In this document: positions 52,510 through 60,185 of the stretch, in pieces
Layout: every line of letters begins with the position of its first letter
How positions within the stretch are numbered: position 1 is the first letter of the stretch
NCBI RefSeq assembly: GCF_050859025.1
Contig: NZ_CP138200.1
Span: forward strand, 5,704,001-5,768,000
Direction: 5' to 3'
From: Wukongibacter sp050859025
Lineage (GTDB): Bacteria > Bacillota > Clostridia > Peptostreptococcales > Caminicellaceae
DNA length: 64,000 nucleotides
Program-made: the position numbers and the translations under genes
Notes under the pieces: model-generated
Seen by the model: the letters and a program-made list of their open reading frames with translations, nothing else
The model's database searches: none
Told to the model about the DNA's origin: nothing

Positions 52510-53064
52510 TTATCTGATATAGTTTACAACATCTAAATTCCTTTCTGGAGCAGCCTGTTCCTTTTCATTTGCCTTAAAACCAAGAGCTACTCCATAATAA
52601 GGTTGATATCCCTCCGGTATCCCTAATTTACTAAACTCTCTTTCTTCTTGGAACAGGAATCTCATTAAACCCAGCCAAACCGATCCAATATTCATACTCT
52701 TTGCAGCAATAAGCATGTTCTGTATGGCTGCTGCGCAATCTGCCCTCCAAGCCATCGCATCTTTTCTGCCGGACACGATAATCAATGTAGGCGCATTATA
52801 GGTTACTTGAAAATTTGGATTTGAACCCATCCTTTGAATCCACTCTACATCAGATTTTGCCATTAATTCTCTTACTTTTTTATTAATATGCTGCAGCATT
52901 TCTTGATTTTGTATAACCGTAAAATGCCACGGCTGTTCATTATGCGCAGTTGGAGCATAAATTCCAGCTTCAATTATCAAATTCAAACTTTCTTCACTTA
53001 TCTGTTCGTCCAAATAGTTTCTAACACTTCTCCTGCTCTTTATTACCTTCAAAACTTCATTCAT
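52510..53064 (-). CDS. Nitroreductase family protein
   Basis: About 184 residues. IKSRRSVRNYLDEQI and APTAHNEQPWHFTVI bind FMN at the N-terminus; APTLIIVSG and GSVWLGLMRF are typical of the NfsA/FRP-like group. ATG 53064 follows GAGGAGG by 7 nt and is preferred over a reading 36 nt longer. First gene of the two-gene reductase operon, divergent from the ArsR regulator over the palindrome at 53090. Confidence 0.9.
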   Translation of the reverse strand: MNEVLKVIKSRRSVRNYLDEQISEESLNLIIEAGIYAPTAHNEQPWHFTVIQNQEMLQHINKKVRELMAKSDVEWIQRMGSNPNFQVTYNAPTLIIVSGRKDAMAWRADCAAAIQNMLIAAKSMNIGSVWLGLMRFLFQEEREFSKLGIPEGYQPYYGVALGFKANEKEQAAPERNLDVVNYIR

Positions 53065-53089
53065 GTATATCCTCCTCACCAACTTTGTC

Positions 53090-53117
53090 AAATAGTTCAA
53101 ATACTATTGAACTATTT
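53090..53117. promoter_or_regulatory. Perfect 11-bp palindromic operator
   Basis: AAATAGTTCAA (53090-53100) and TTGAACTATTT (53107-53117) are exact reverse complements with a 6-bp spacer. It lies between the divergent nitroreductase and ArsR genes. A second TTCAATAG half-site occurs at 53143-53150, next to TATAAT (53138-53143), the probable -10 of the regulator. Confidence 0.8.
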
Positions 53118-53191
53118 AATTATATTATGTAATATGGTATAATTCAATAGTAAATTTAGTAATATAAAAATATGGTAAGGAGGTAAAAGCA

Positions 53192-53491
53192 TTGCGAGAT
53201 TTGTTCCATCCTAATATTGATCAGCTGAGTTTATCAACGATACTTAATGCTTTGGGAGACCCAATTAGGCTTAATATTATAAAAAATCTTTCTAATCAAT
53301 GTGAAACCACTTGTTCTGGTTGTAATATCGATTTGTCAAAGTCTGCTCTTTCTCATCATTTTAAGGTACTACGAGAATCTGGACTGATTAAAGTAAGAAT
53401 TGAAGGAAAACAGCGGTTTTTATCCATCCGATACTATGAATTGGAGGAGCGGTTTCCAGGATTGTTAAATGCAATAATAAAGAACATATAA
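53192..53491 (+). CDS. ArsR-family winged-helix repressor
   Basis: A 99-residue regulator. The start is TTG 53192 after AAGGAGG. The winged helix runs from about residue 15; the recognition helix is SKSALSHHFKVLRESGLI, preceded by CETTCSGCN. The two or three cysteines could sense metal, electrophiles or redox state. It probably represses the divergent nitroreductase/FMN-reductase operon through the adjacent palindrome. Confidence 0.9.
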   Translation: MRDLFHPNIDQLSLSTILNALGDPIRLNIIKNLSNQCETTCSGCNIDLSKSALSHHFKVLRESGLIKVRIEGKQRFLSIRYYELEERFPGLLNAIIKNI

Positions 53492-53901
53492 ACAAAAAGC
53501 ACTTCATATCCATAGAAAAAGGCAGAAATTCAAATCAAAACAGAAGCAAAGGTTGAGTAGACGGAGACTAATAGAGCCGGACGTGCACTATTAACACATC
53601 CGGCCCTTCACTTAATCATTCCCTCGAATAGCTTCTTCCTATAACTATGTTAAATACAAGCCAGAAGGTCATACTCACTTCTAAACTTTATTTACCTATC
53701 TATTCTTCTATCTTAAAATATTCCTACAATTTATTAACCTGAAACTATAATAGAAAATATCATTCTATATATCGCAAAACTCCTCATAAGCTTTTTCTTT
53801 AAATATGAAATGAACTTATCAATTACTTTTAAAGCTATTACAGTAAGGTGTCACGGAGACGGAGGTTATAGACACCTTTTGTTATTTAATAGCCTTTCCA
53901 T
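53492..53901. other. Intergenic region with two terminators
   Basis: A GCCGG/CCGGC hairpin (53576-53604) lies after the arsR-like gene. AAGGTGTC/GACACCTT (53845-53878) lies after the minus-strand phosphodiester glycosidase gene. No gene seen between. Confidence 0.6.
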
Positions 53902-54969
53902 TTAAGGATAAATTAGTATGCTATTTACAACTGGTCTTTCTCTTCCATCTGATGGCCTATTTAAGACTTCACCATTGTAGTAAAATGAACTTGAGCCTCC
54001 ACCATCTAGGTTATATGCATCTTCCACTCCCAGCTCTAATAATTTATTTTGAAGTCGTTCAAGACTAACTCCATTACTCCATTCTCCTTGGCGACCATCT
54101 ATAACTATCATAATCAAATCTCCATTACTATATCTTCCAAGAATAGTTCGGGGATGCTTTGTTTCTTTCCACGGCTGTGGAAGTGGGATCTTCTTACCAT
54201 CCTTAAGTAGCATAGGTACAAAGCTTACCCCTTGATATGGATCAAGGTTAAGTACGTCTTCAAGTTTTTTTGGAACGGTCCCTATAACTTGTCCTTTTTT
54301 ATTAATACCAGCAAAAAAGAAATTCTCATCATCTTGATAAAATGGCTCTAAAAGCTTACCATCCACAACAGTATTTGCTATCATCTTTACATACTTCTTC
54401 CCGTTCTTTTTAGTTGAAAAAAATCCCCCACCATTTATAGCAAGTATCGCATTATTTCTCTTTGCCATACTAGATACTGTTTCCACCTGTCCTAGTTCAT
54501 CTTTTGCTATAGCGACTTTAAAGGCTGAGGGATCAAATAGCTTAACCTTTGCAATATAACCCCTATAACCCAACTCCTTCAGTTCAAAAATCTTTATTTC
54601 AACTTTATCAGAAATATGTGCCTTTATTGCTGGGCCGAGCATTTCTAATATCTTTTTTTCATAAATATCTTCAGAAAACTTCTTCTGCTTATCACTGAGA
54701 TCAGAAAGCTCTGTAATTTTACCTTCTTGTTTATTAAAGGTTTCACGTTGATCTTTTGCTACTTCATGAAATTTATATATTTGATTTTCTAAGCTTACAA
54801 TGTCTTCGTGAAAGTCTTCAGTCACTTTATGTAATTCCTTAATATCCGTTTCAACCTCCTCTAAAGGGAGATTCAAAGCACTAGAAGTTTCAACAAAATC
54901 CATACTAACTAGCATTAGAGCTAGGAAAGGAGCTACTAAGAAAAAAATAAAAATATTAATTTTTCCCAC
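53902..54969 (-). CDS. Secreted phosphodiester glycosidase (NAGPA-like) with coiled coil
   Basis: A 355-residue protein. An N-terminal membrane segment (about 5-24) is followed by a coiled coil (about 35-95) and a C-terminal NAGPA-type phosphodiester glycosidase domain: NAILAINGGGFF (about residue 173), GRYSNGDLIMIVIDGRQGEW and AYNLDGGGSSSFY are signatures. It probably splits or edits surface polysaccharide phosphodiesters. GTG 54969 follows GAGGAGG. It overlaps the upstream coiled-coil gene by 14 bp. Confidence 0.88.
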   Translation of the reverse strand: MGKINIFIFFLVAPFLALMLVSMDFVETSSALNLPLEEVETDIKELHKVTEDFHEDIVSLENQIYKFHEVAKDQRETFNKQEGKITELSDLSDKQKKFSEDIYEKKILEMLGPAIKAHISDKVEIKIFELKELGYRGYIAKVKLFDPSAFKVAIAKDELGQVETVSSMAKRNNAILAINGGGFFSTKKNGKKYVKMIANTVVDGKLLEPFYQDDENFFFAGINKKGQVIGTVPKKLEDVLNLDPYQGVSFVPMLLKDGKKIPLPQPWKETKHPRTILGRYSNGDLIMIVIDGRQGEWSNGVSLERLQNKLLELGVEDAYNLDGGGSSSFYYNGEVLNRPSDGRERPVVNSILIYP

Positions 54970-55402
54970 TTGGTGCCTCCTCTAAGATTCTAAGACTCTC
55001 TTGAAGCTTAATTAGCTTATCATCTAAATACTTAAGTCTTTCTTCTATATTTTCTTGAATATTGTTACTATCTGATAAGGTTGAATCCGCGTCTCTAACC
55101 TCTCGCTTTAGGTCTTTTATCTCTTCCTGAAGTCTATTAATATCAGAGCTAACTATTTTCACTTCTTCACTTAATTGCTTAACTTCCAATGCATTGTTTT
55201 GCATAACACTATTTATAGATGTATCAATATAGTCCTTTGCATAAACATATCCATAATATACAATACCACTCCAAAGACCTATACATGTAATCGTCAGAAA
55301 AATATTAATCAATATTTTCTTACTTTTTCTTTTTTTCTTATCGGCTTTTTTAATACTACTTTTTCTAGATTCATAATTTTGTAATTTTATACTTTCTGAC
55401 AT
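54956..55402 (-). CDS. Single-pass membrane protein with coiled coil
   Basis: A 148-residue protein: a basic cytoplasmic N-terminus (about 1-30, lysine-rich), one membrane helix (about 31-53), then an extracellular coiled coil (about 65-140) with regular heptads (QLSEEVKIVSSDINRLQEEI). Its stop overlaps the start of the phosphodiester glycosidase gene, whose own coiled coil suggests the two proteins pair at the cell surface. No family recognised. ATG follows GGAGATTTT. Confidence 0.75.
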   Translation of the reverse strand: MSESIKLQNYESRKSSIKKADKKKRKSKKILINIFLTITCIGLWSGIVYYGYVYAKDYIDTSINSVMQNNALEVKQLSEEVKIVSSDINRLQEEIKDLKREVRDADSTLSDSNNIQENIEERLKYLDDKLIKLQESLRILEEAPSGKN

Positions 55403-55807
55403 AAAATCTCCTCTACTCTTATAATTTTATAGATGCACTCCATATAACTAACTTTGAGATAGTTTAATAACAATTCTATTATAACATAGTATTTAACTCA
55501 ACTTCATTTACAGATTATCTAAATGATTACAAATATATCCATTGATTTTTTCGTTTAATGACAATAAAAATCCCAAATTACTTAGCTGATTATCTCAAAA
55601 ACAAATAAACCACTGCTTAATTATTACGTAGCTTTTCTTAGTTTTATAAAAATAGGAAAATCAAGCTAGAGCACATAAAATTTGAAATTACAAATTACTT
55701 TTTATATAACCATTAGAGATATATTGGAATAAAAGTTAAAAATATTAATAATCACTTAATTATTTTAAATAAGTTATTTTTCGACATTGTTTTTAACGTT
55801 TCTATGT

Positions 55808-55843
55808 TATAGTTTTATTTGCCCATGTGCAAATAAAACTATA
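55808..55843. promoter_or_regulatory. Perfect 15-bp inverted repeat upstream of a small secreted protein
   Basis: Arms 55808-55822 and 55829-55843 pair exactly around CCATGT (GTTTTATTTGC/GCAAATAAAAC). A weak promoter TCGACA (55781-55786), 16 bp, TATGTT (55803-55808) abuts it, so it could be an operator at the start site. TTCGACA at 55780 also equals a Spo0A box. Confidence 0.55.
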
Positions 55844-55861
55844 TTATAGGAGTAATAACAA

Positions 55862-56086
55862 ATAAGAAAGTTAGTAAGTGTTTTATTAATATTTACTTTA
55901 TTAATGACATCAAGTTTTTCTTCATCTGATCCTAACTATTGTACATATCCCGATCCTGTAGAATTTGACATTCCTCTCAAATTAATAGCTAATGCTGGAA
56001 TATTATCAGCTGCAGCATTAGCACCCCTAATTGCTGTACAATTGGGAGTAACAGTAGGTTTTGTAAAAAGAATGTTTTTATGGTGA
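55862..56086 (+). CDS. Small secreted protein, possibly with AUA start or lost start codon
   Basis: From ATA 55862 the reading is IRKLVSVLLIFTLLMTSSFS then SSDPNYCTYPDPVEFDIPLK and a hydrophobic C-terminal helix, about 74 residues. AGGAG lies about 10 nt before ATA, and the N-terminus is a perfect signal peptide if ATA initiates. The first ATG (55904) would remove the signal sequence. Either a rare AUA start or a mutated ATG. No family recognised. Confidence 0.5.
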   Translation: MRKLVSVLLIFTLLMTSSFSSSDPNYCTYPDPVEFDIPLKLIANAGILSAAALAPLIAVQLGVTVGFVKRMFLW

Positions 56087-56258
56087 TCAGGTAAGTGAAT
56101 TAGAGGATTTAGGTTTTTATTAAAAAATATACATATGATTGTTCAAAATTAATTTTCAAAATTAAAACGGATTGAGGACTTAAATAATTAATACTTAAGC
56201 CTCAATCCATTTGTTATACAAAAATGTTTCCGAACCATTAAATAGAGGAGTGAGTAGT

Positions 56259-56426
56259 ATGAATAAGATAAAACGAAATATATTGAGAAGTATATTTTTT
56301 CTAACTATGTTTTTAATTTCATTTTATTTAAATAAAGCACTTGGTTACTGGTATATAACACCACTTATTTCAATTGTAAGTATTATTATTCTTATATCTT
56401 TTTATTATGGATTTGTGAAAAAGTAA
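56259..56426 (+). CDS. 55-residue membrane protein, paralogue of the 46.4-kb gene
   Basis: ATG 56259 follows GAGGAGTG and is preferred over an earlier start 48 nt upstream. Basic N-terminus MNKIKRNILR, then two hydrophobic segments around ALGYWYITPL, ending FVKK. The same layout and YW-Y-TP motif occur at 46423-46581. Function unknown. Confidence 0.7.
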   Translation: MNKIKRNILRSIFFLTMFLISFYLNKALGYWYITPLISIVSIIILISFYYGFVKK

Positions 56427-56445
56427 AAAAGAATTTTTACCAAAT

Positions 56446-56467
56446 GAAAACAGGAGAGTCAGACCAG
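56446..56467. repeat. Short repeat 'aaaacaggagagtcagacc'
   Basis: The same 22 bp occur at 60046-60067, and a shorter version (AAAACAGGAGAATCACAG) at 58911-58928. Both full copies sit downstream of small genes near the transposons. Confidence 0.6.
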
Positions 56468-56489
56468 TAGGCTCTTATGCTGATATTTG

Positions 56490-56708
56490 TCAGTCCTTAG
56501 GATATGACTTTCTAATCTTTGTTCTGTTCAAGAGATAATCAGTGCTTGTATTATGTAAATCCGCTAGTTTTATTAAAATCCTAGTAGGAATATCTACTTC
56601 ACCACGTTCATAGTTGCTATAAATTCTTTGGCTACAATTGAGATATGTTGCAACCTGTGTCTGCGTCATGTCTTTATCTTCGCGTAAATTTCTTATTCTT
56701 TCATACAT
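56490..56708 (-). CDS. XRE-family transcriptional regulator
   Basis: A 72-residue single-domain Cro/CI-type repressor: MYERIRNLREDKDMTQTQVA then YLNCSQRIYSNYERGEVDIP is the helix-turn-helix (about residues 15-45). ATG 56708 follows GAGGTGG. It is divergent from the DUF6809 gene; AGCGAATTATTCGCT-type palindromes (56737-56780, repeated TAGCGA.. units) in the shared gap are its likely operator. Confidence 0.87.
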   Translation of the reverse strand: MYERIRNLREDKDMTQTQVATYLNCSQRIYSNYERGEVDIPTRILIKLADLHNTSTDYLLNRTKIRKSYPKD

Positions 56709-56736
56709 AAAATACCACCTCAACACAATTATAATT

Positions 56737-56781
56737 TAGCGAATTATTCGCTATTAACTTTTAGCGAAAATATCGCTAAAA
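56737..56781. promoter_or_regulatory. Repeated TAGCGA operator-like sites
   Basis: TAGCGAATTATTCGCTA is a perfect palindrome near 56737-56753, followed by TTTTAGCGAAAATATCGCTAAAA (palindromic, near 56759-56781). They lie between the divergent XRE and DUF6809 genes. Confidence 0.65.
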
Positions 56782-56824
56782 TTATTTTAGGATGAGTAAT
56801 TGAAATATAGAAAGAAGGTGGAAT

Positions 56825-57118
56825 ATGAAGAGCATTTTGGAAGAATTATATGACGGTAACATATATCCCGATGAACTGATCATTTCAAAAAAACCCGAAT
56901 ATCGTTTATTAAACAAAAAAATATCTGATATGCTAACAATGTGGAAAAAGAAGCTAGCAGAAGATGACTATAAGCAGCTTGAGGAACTTATGAATTTGCA
57001 ATCTGAAGCAAGTTATCTGGAAGCCTCCGAGTCGTTTATGTACGGATTTAGATTAGGCACATTGATTATGATTGAAGTATTGACTGGAAAGGAGGAGATT
57101 ATGCGTGGATTAGATTAA
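56825..57118 (+). CDS. DUF6809 family protein
   Basis: A 97-residue acidic helical protein: MKSILEELYDGNIYPDELII then LLNKKISDMLTMWKKKL and ESFMYGFRLGTLIMIEVL, matching the DUF6809 family often found next to XRE regulators in Firmicutes mobile or accessory regions. Function unknown. ATG follows AGAAGGTGG. Divergent from the XRE gene and probably controlled by it. Confidence 0.75.
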   Translation: MKSILEELYDGNIYPDELIISKKPEYRLLNKKISDMLTMWKKKLAEDDYKQLEELMNLQSEASYLEASESFMYGFRLGTLIMIEVLTGKEEIMRGLD

Positions 57119-57462
57119 ATCATATAAGTATAATGCTGATAACAAAGCTATCAATTTTGTCAAAAACAATGATTTATAAGAATCGTTAGGACTGAAAAGT
57201 TGAATTGTTGATATATTTTGTCACTAGAGAAGAAGGAATTATCCAAATTAGATTTGAACAAATATTTACATACGTAATAAATAAGTTCTACTCAAATACC
57301 AATATTTCTCTTTCCCAGTATTCCTTCACATATCATGAATAATAATCGCATACATTAAATAAGTTATAAAAAAACAGGCCATTGATTTGAACCGCCCCCT
57401 GTCAAGTAGACAGTGGAAATAATTAAAATTGTGTAGCGTCAATCCATGGATTGGCGCTATAT

Positions 57463-58370
57463 TTATGCAGCTGATTTTAACAGATAATTACGATACTCTA
57501 ATGGTGTCATGCATTTTAAGCGTTTCTGATAACGACTTTTGTTGTAATAGTTGATATATTCTTCTATCCCATACTTGAGACTTTCATAATCAGCAAACTT
57601 TTGAAGATGATACATTTCTGATTCCAAAATTCCCCAGAATCCCTCCATAGGACCATTGTCAATGCAACGCCCGACACGAGACATACTTTGAACTATTCCA
57701 GCTTGATCCAGTTTATTTTTGAATACTTTATTAGTATATTGAAAGCCACGATCACTATGGAAAATTGGTTTTGCATTAGGATGATTCTCAGTAGCTTTAT
57801 CAAAGGTTTCAAACACAAGCGCATTGTTATTTGACTTACCAATAACATAAGAAACAATGCTCTTATCTCCAAGGTCTAAAATGGCACTAAGGTATGCTTT
57901 CTTCCCGTCACCATATTTGAACTCAGTAACATCAGTTAGCCATTTTTCATGGATATTAGTTGCTCTAAAATCCCTGTTTAATATGTTTTCGGCCGTTATC
58001 TCAGGTGTAGATTTAATATAGTTTTTCCTTTTTCTACGACATACGGATCTCAATCCCGCACTACGCATAATACGATATATTCTTTTATGATTGACAATTA
58101 TGTCATGTTCACGGCGAATTTTAATAGTCATCTGGCGGTAGCCAAGTATGCCATTTCTTTCTTCATATGCTTGTACAATAAGTTCTAAGAGATGCTCATT
58201 TTTTAGCTCGCTTTGGCTTTTTTCTCGGCGAAGCCATTTATAATATGCTGATCGACTAATCTCTAAGATTTCGCAAAGAATTGATATCGGATAGCTCTTT
58301 TCCGAAGCTAGTTCTTGAATTGCTAGGTATTTATATTTATGCTTTACAAGACTTAACCTCGCCTCCTTTC
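57463..58370 (-). CDS. IS3-family transposase OrfB (expressed by -1 frameshift)
   Basis: About 300 residues in the -1 frame relative to OrfA. It has an HTH_21 segment (SYPISILCEILEISRSAYYKW in outline), then the DDE domain: LTDVTEF, FHSDRGFQYT and PMEGFWGILESE. No start codon precedes the first 75 residues, as usual when OrfA-B is made by frameshifting at AAAG near 58365, where AGGAGG provides a stimulator. The DDE domain itself looks intact. Confidence 0.85.
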
Positions 58371-58785
58371 GATCTCTTCCAACTTTTTTAATAGTTCATT
58401 TTCCATTTCTAAACGCTTATTTTTAGCTTCTAATAGCCTCATCTCTGCTTTAAGTTTATCAACTTCCGTCATTTGCTCTTCTGGCTTACGTTTCCCTCTG
58501 CGGTCTAAAAGTCCATCAATTCCTGATTCTTCGAATCGTATCATCCAACTACGCACTTGCTGGTATGAAACCTGATATTTTTAGCTCCTTAGAGTAGGTA
58601 GTATTCTTTATCTGTGGGAGCAATCCTGATTCTCCCTTTGAACGATAAACCCTAATCCATTCTTTAACCGTAGTTTTACCAGCTGATAGTTCATCACAAA
58701 TCTTTTTAACACTCTTAACACCTGTTAAATAATCCTTTACTGCCTCTATCTTTACTTCAAATTCAATTTTAGGTTTTCTTCCCAT
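58353..58785 (-). pseudogene. IS3-family OrfA with internal deletion and frameshift
   Basis: The first part (MGRKPKIEFEVKIEAVKDYL..., ending KELKIS) and the second (QQVRSWMIRFEESGIDGLLD..., ending LEEIERRRG) are in different frames. Between them a stretch of roughly 25-30 codons expected in this family is missing (junction near 58575). Both helix-turn-helix halves remain but cannot be made as one protein. Confidence 0.85.
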
Positions 58786-58927
58786 AATAAAAACTCCCCT
58801 CATAATAAACAGTTATGTTATTTCAACTGTCTACTATAAGGGGAGCATATCATTTTGACCTGTTTTTAATTTCAAAAAAGTTAAGGTTTTTATGGAAATG
58901 GATATATAGGAAAACAGGAGAATCACA

Positions 58928-58984
58928 GGCTAGAATACATAAAATCGTAAATTATAAGCAACTTTTCAAATTACATATTCTAGC
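58928..58984. repeat. 57-bp palindromic repeat, family C copy 1
   Basis: GGCTAGAATACATAAAA at one end and AAATTACATATTCTAGC at the other. A near-identical copy lies at 61791-61848, just beyond the IS110 element, and a partial one at 55663-55698. The rest of 58856-59231 is AT-rich with no gene seen. Confidence 0.8.
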
Positions 58985-59231
58985 ATGCCCCCCCTCTCAT
59001 TCCATATTCAATTTTATAATATGTGAAGGTATACTTGGAAAGGAACATATTACTAATAAAAACAGACATATTAATCGTAGGGTAAAACTTATTTATCATT
59101 TATACAATATAATCTCTCTTCTTTATTAAAAAACATATTTTAACAATTTAACTTGCCAACTCTAACAGCTTTGTTTTATATTTAGTGTGGCAAACAAAGC
59201 CTGCCCTTGTCTTATTCGACTTTTTCGTATA

Positions 59232-59459
59232 CTATCTAAACTCAAACAACTTAGCGGCCTCAACTTCTAGTACCTCAGCAATATCAAATAGTGTAGAAAT
59301 GGAAAATGATTTTTTCATATTAGGAGCTTCAATCTGACTCAAATGAGTTCTGCTTATATGAGCTTTTTCAGCAAGTACTATTTGTGACAATCCTCTAAGC
59401 TTTCGATAATAAGCTATATTCAATCCTAATTGTTTGAATTTCTCTGAATGTTTTTCCAT
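59232..59459 (-). CDS. XRE-family transcriptional regulator (SinR-like)
   Basis: A 75-residue repressor: MEKHSEKFKQLGLNIAYYRK then LRGLSQIVLAEKAHISRTHL is the helix-turn-helix, ending in LEVEAAKLFEFR. ATG 59459 follows GAGGTGATTG and is preferred over TTG 59465. Divergent from the Spo0E-like gene, with IAC-rich palindromic ATTGCAAATG/CATTTGCA text between them as a likely operator. A broken copy is at 42050-42202. Confidence 0.88.
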   Translation of the reverse strand: MEKHSEKFKQLGLNIAYYRKLRGLSQIVLAEKAHISRTHLSQIEAPNMKKSFSISTLFDIAEVLEVEAAKLFEFR

Positions 59460-59603
59460 AGTCAATCACCTCTATATTAAGTTTACTTAGTAAAGAAGAT
59501 TGCTTAAACAAGATAATATTATGCATTTGCACTATAATATATTGCAAATGTAAATCAAAAGAAGTAAAATGTAATATAATGATTGGCAGAGGAGATGGTT
59601 GGA

Positions 59604-59807
59604 TTGGAGAAAAGACAGTATAGGAATGTAATTAAATTGTCAAATGAATTTGAGCTTGACAGGAAAATAAATGAACTGCGTTCAAGATTAAATAAAGCTC
59701 TTGAATCCAACATAGATACACGTGAAATTATTGATCTTAGTCAGGAATTAGATGAATATATTGTATTTAAGCAACTGAATTTTGTAAAAAGAACAAATGA
59801 GAAATAG
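59604..59807 (+). CDS. Spo0E-family aspartyl-phosphate phosphatase
   Basis: About 67 residues. Two helices; the signature DLSQELDEYI (S-Q-E-L-D) is the active loop by which Spo0E proteins dephosphorylate Spo0A~P and delay sporulation. Probable start TTG 59604, about 9 nt after AGAGGAG; ATG 59595 touches that site. Divergent from the XRE gene. An intrinsic terminator follows at 59905. Confidence 0.8.
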   Translation: MEKRQYRNVIKLSNEFELDRKINELRSRLNKALESNIDTREIIDLSQELDEYIVFKQLNFVKRTNEK

Positions 59808-59904
59808 AAAGAGTATTCATCTGGTTATACCTATAACCATATCTATATAATGGTATTCTTATCTCCGCCTTGAGAAATTTTCATTCCTAAAAATTTATAA
59901 ATAG

Positions 59905-59941
59905 AAACAAGGTAGCTTTAAAAAGTATCTACCTTGTTTTT
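59905..59941 (+). terminator. Intrinsic terminator of the Spo0E-like gene
   Basis: AAACAAGGTAG pairs with CTACCTTGTTT, followed by TT. The remaining gap to 60185 holds the 22-bp repeat at 60046-60067 and probably the right end of the IS110 element. Confidence 0.85.
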
Positions 59942-60185
59942 AGCATTCTTTTATTTGATTGTTTGCTTTTATCACGATACACAATAAAGTCGGTAAGAAA
60001 TTAGACTTCATATTATAATTTTCATTAATTAACTACTCCATTTTGGAAAACAGGAGAGTCAGACCAGCTAGTAACAGTCAAGAGTTTTTATAAAATTTTT
60101 TTATGTTTTTTAAAACAAGATTTTGGGCATACCAAATAAACCAATTGAAAACACGAACAATTGGCTAAATACCTTGATCATAGCT

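Larger units (their letters stand above)
57389..58851 (-). mobile_element. IS3-family (IS150-like) insertion sequence, defective
   Basis: About 1,463 bp. Imperfect terminal inverted repeats: left GAACCGCCCCCTGTCAAGTA, right (complement) GATATGCTCCCCTTATAGTA, both continuing into GACAGTxGAAATAA. Flanked by ATTT at 57385-57388 and 58852-58855, a 4-bp target duplication. It is inserted in a family F hairpin: joining AACAGGCCATTG-ATTT-TGACCTGTTTTT restores the stem. OrfA carries an internal deletion, so the element should not move on its own. Confidence 0.85.

Noticed and set aside
58815..59129. A 104-codon plus-strand frame after the IS3 element
   Set aside because: It begins within the IS end and runs through a palindromic repeat; no ribosome site or recognisable domain.
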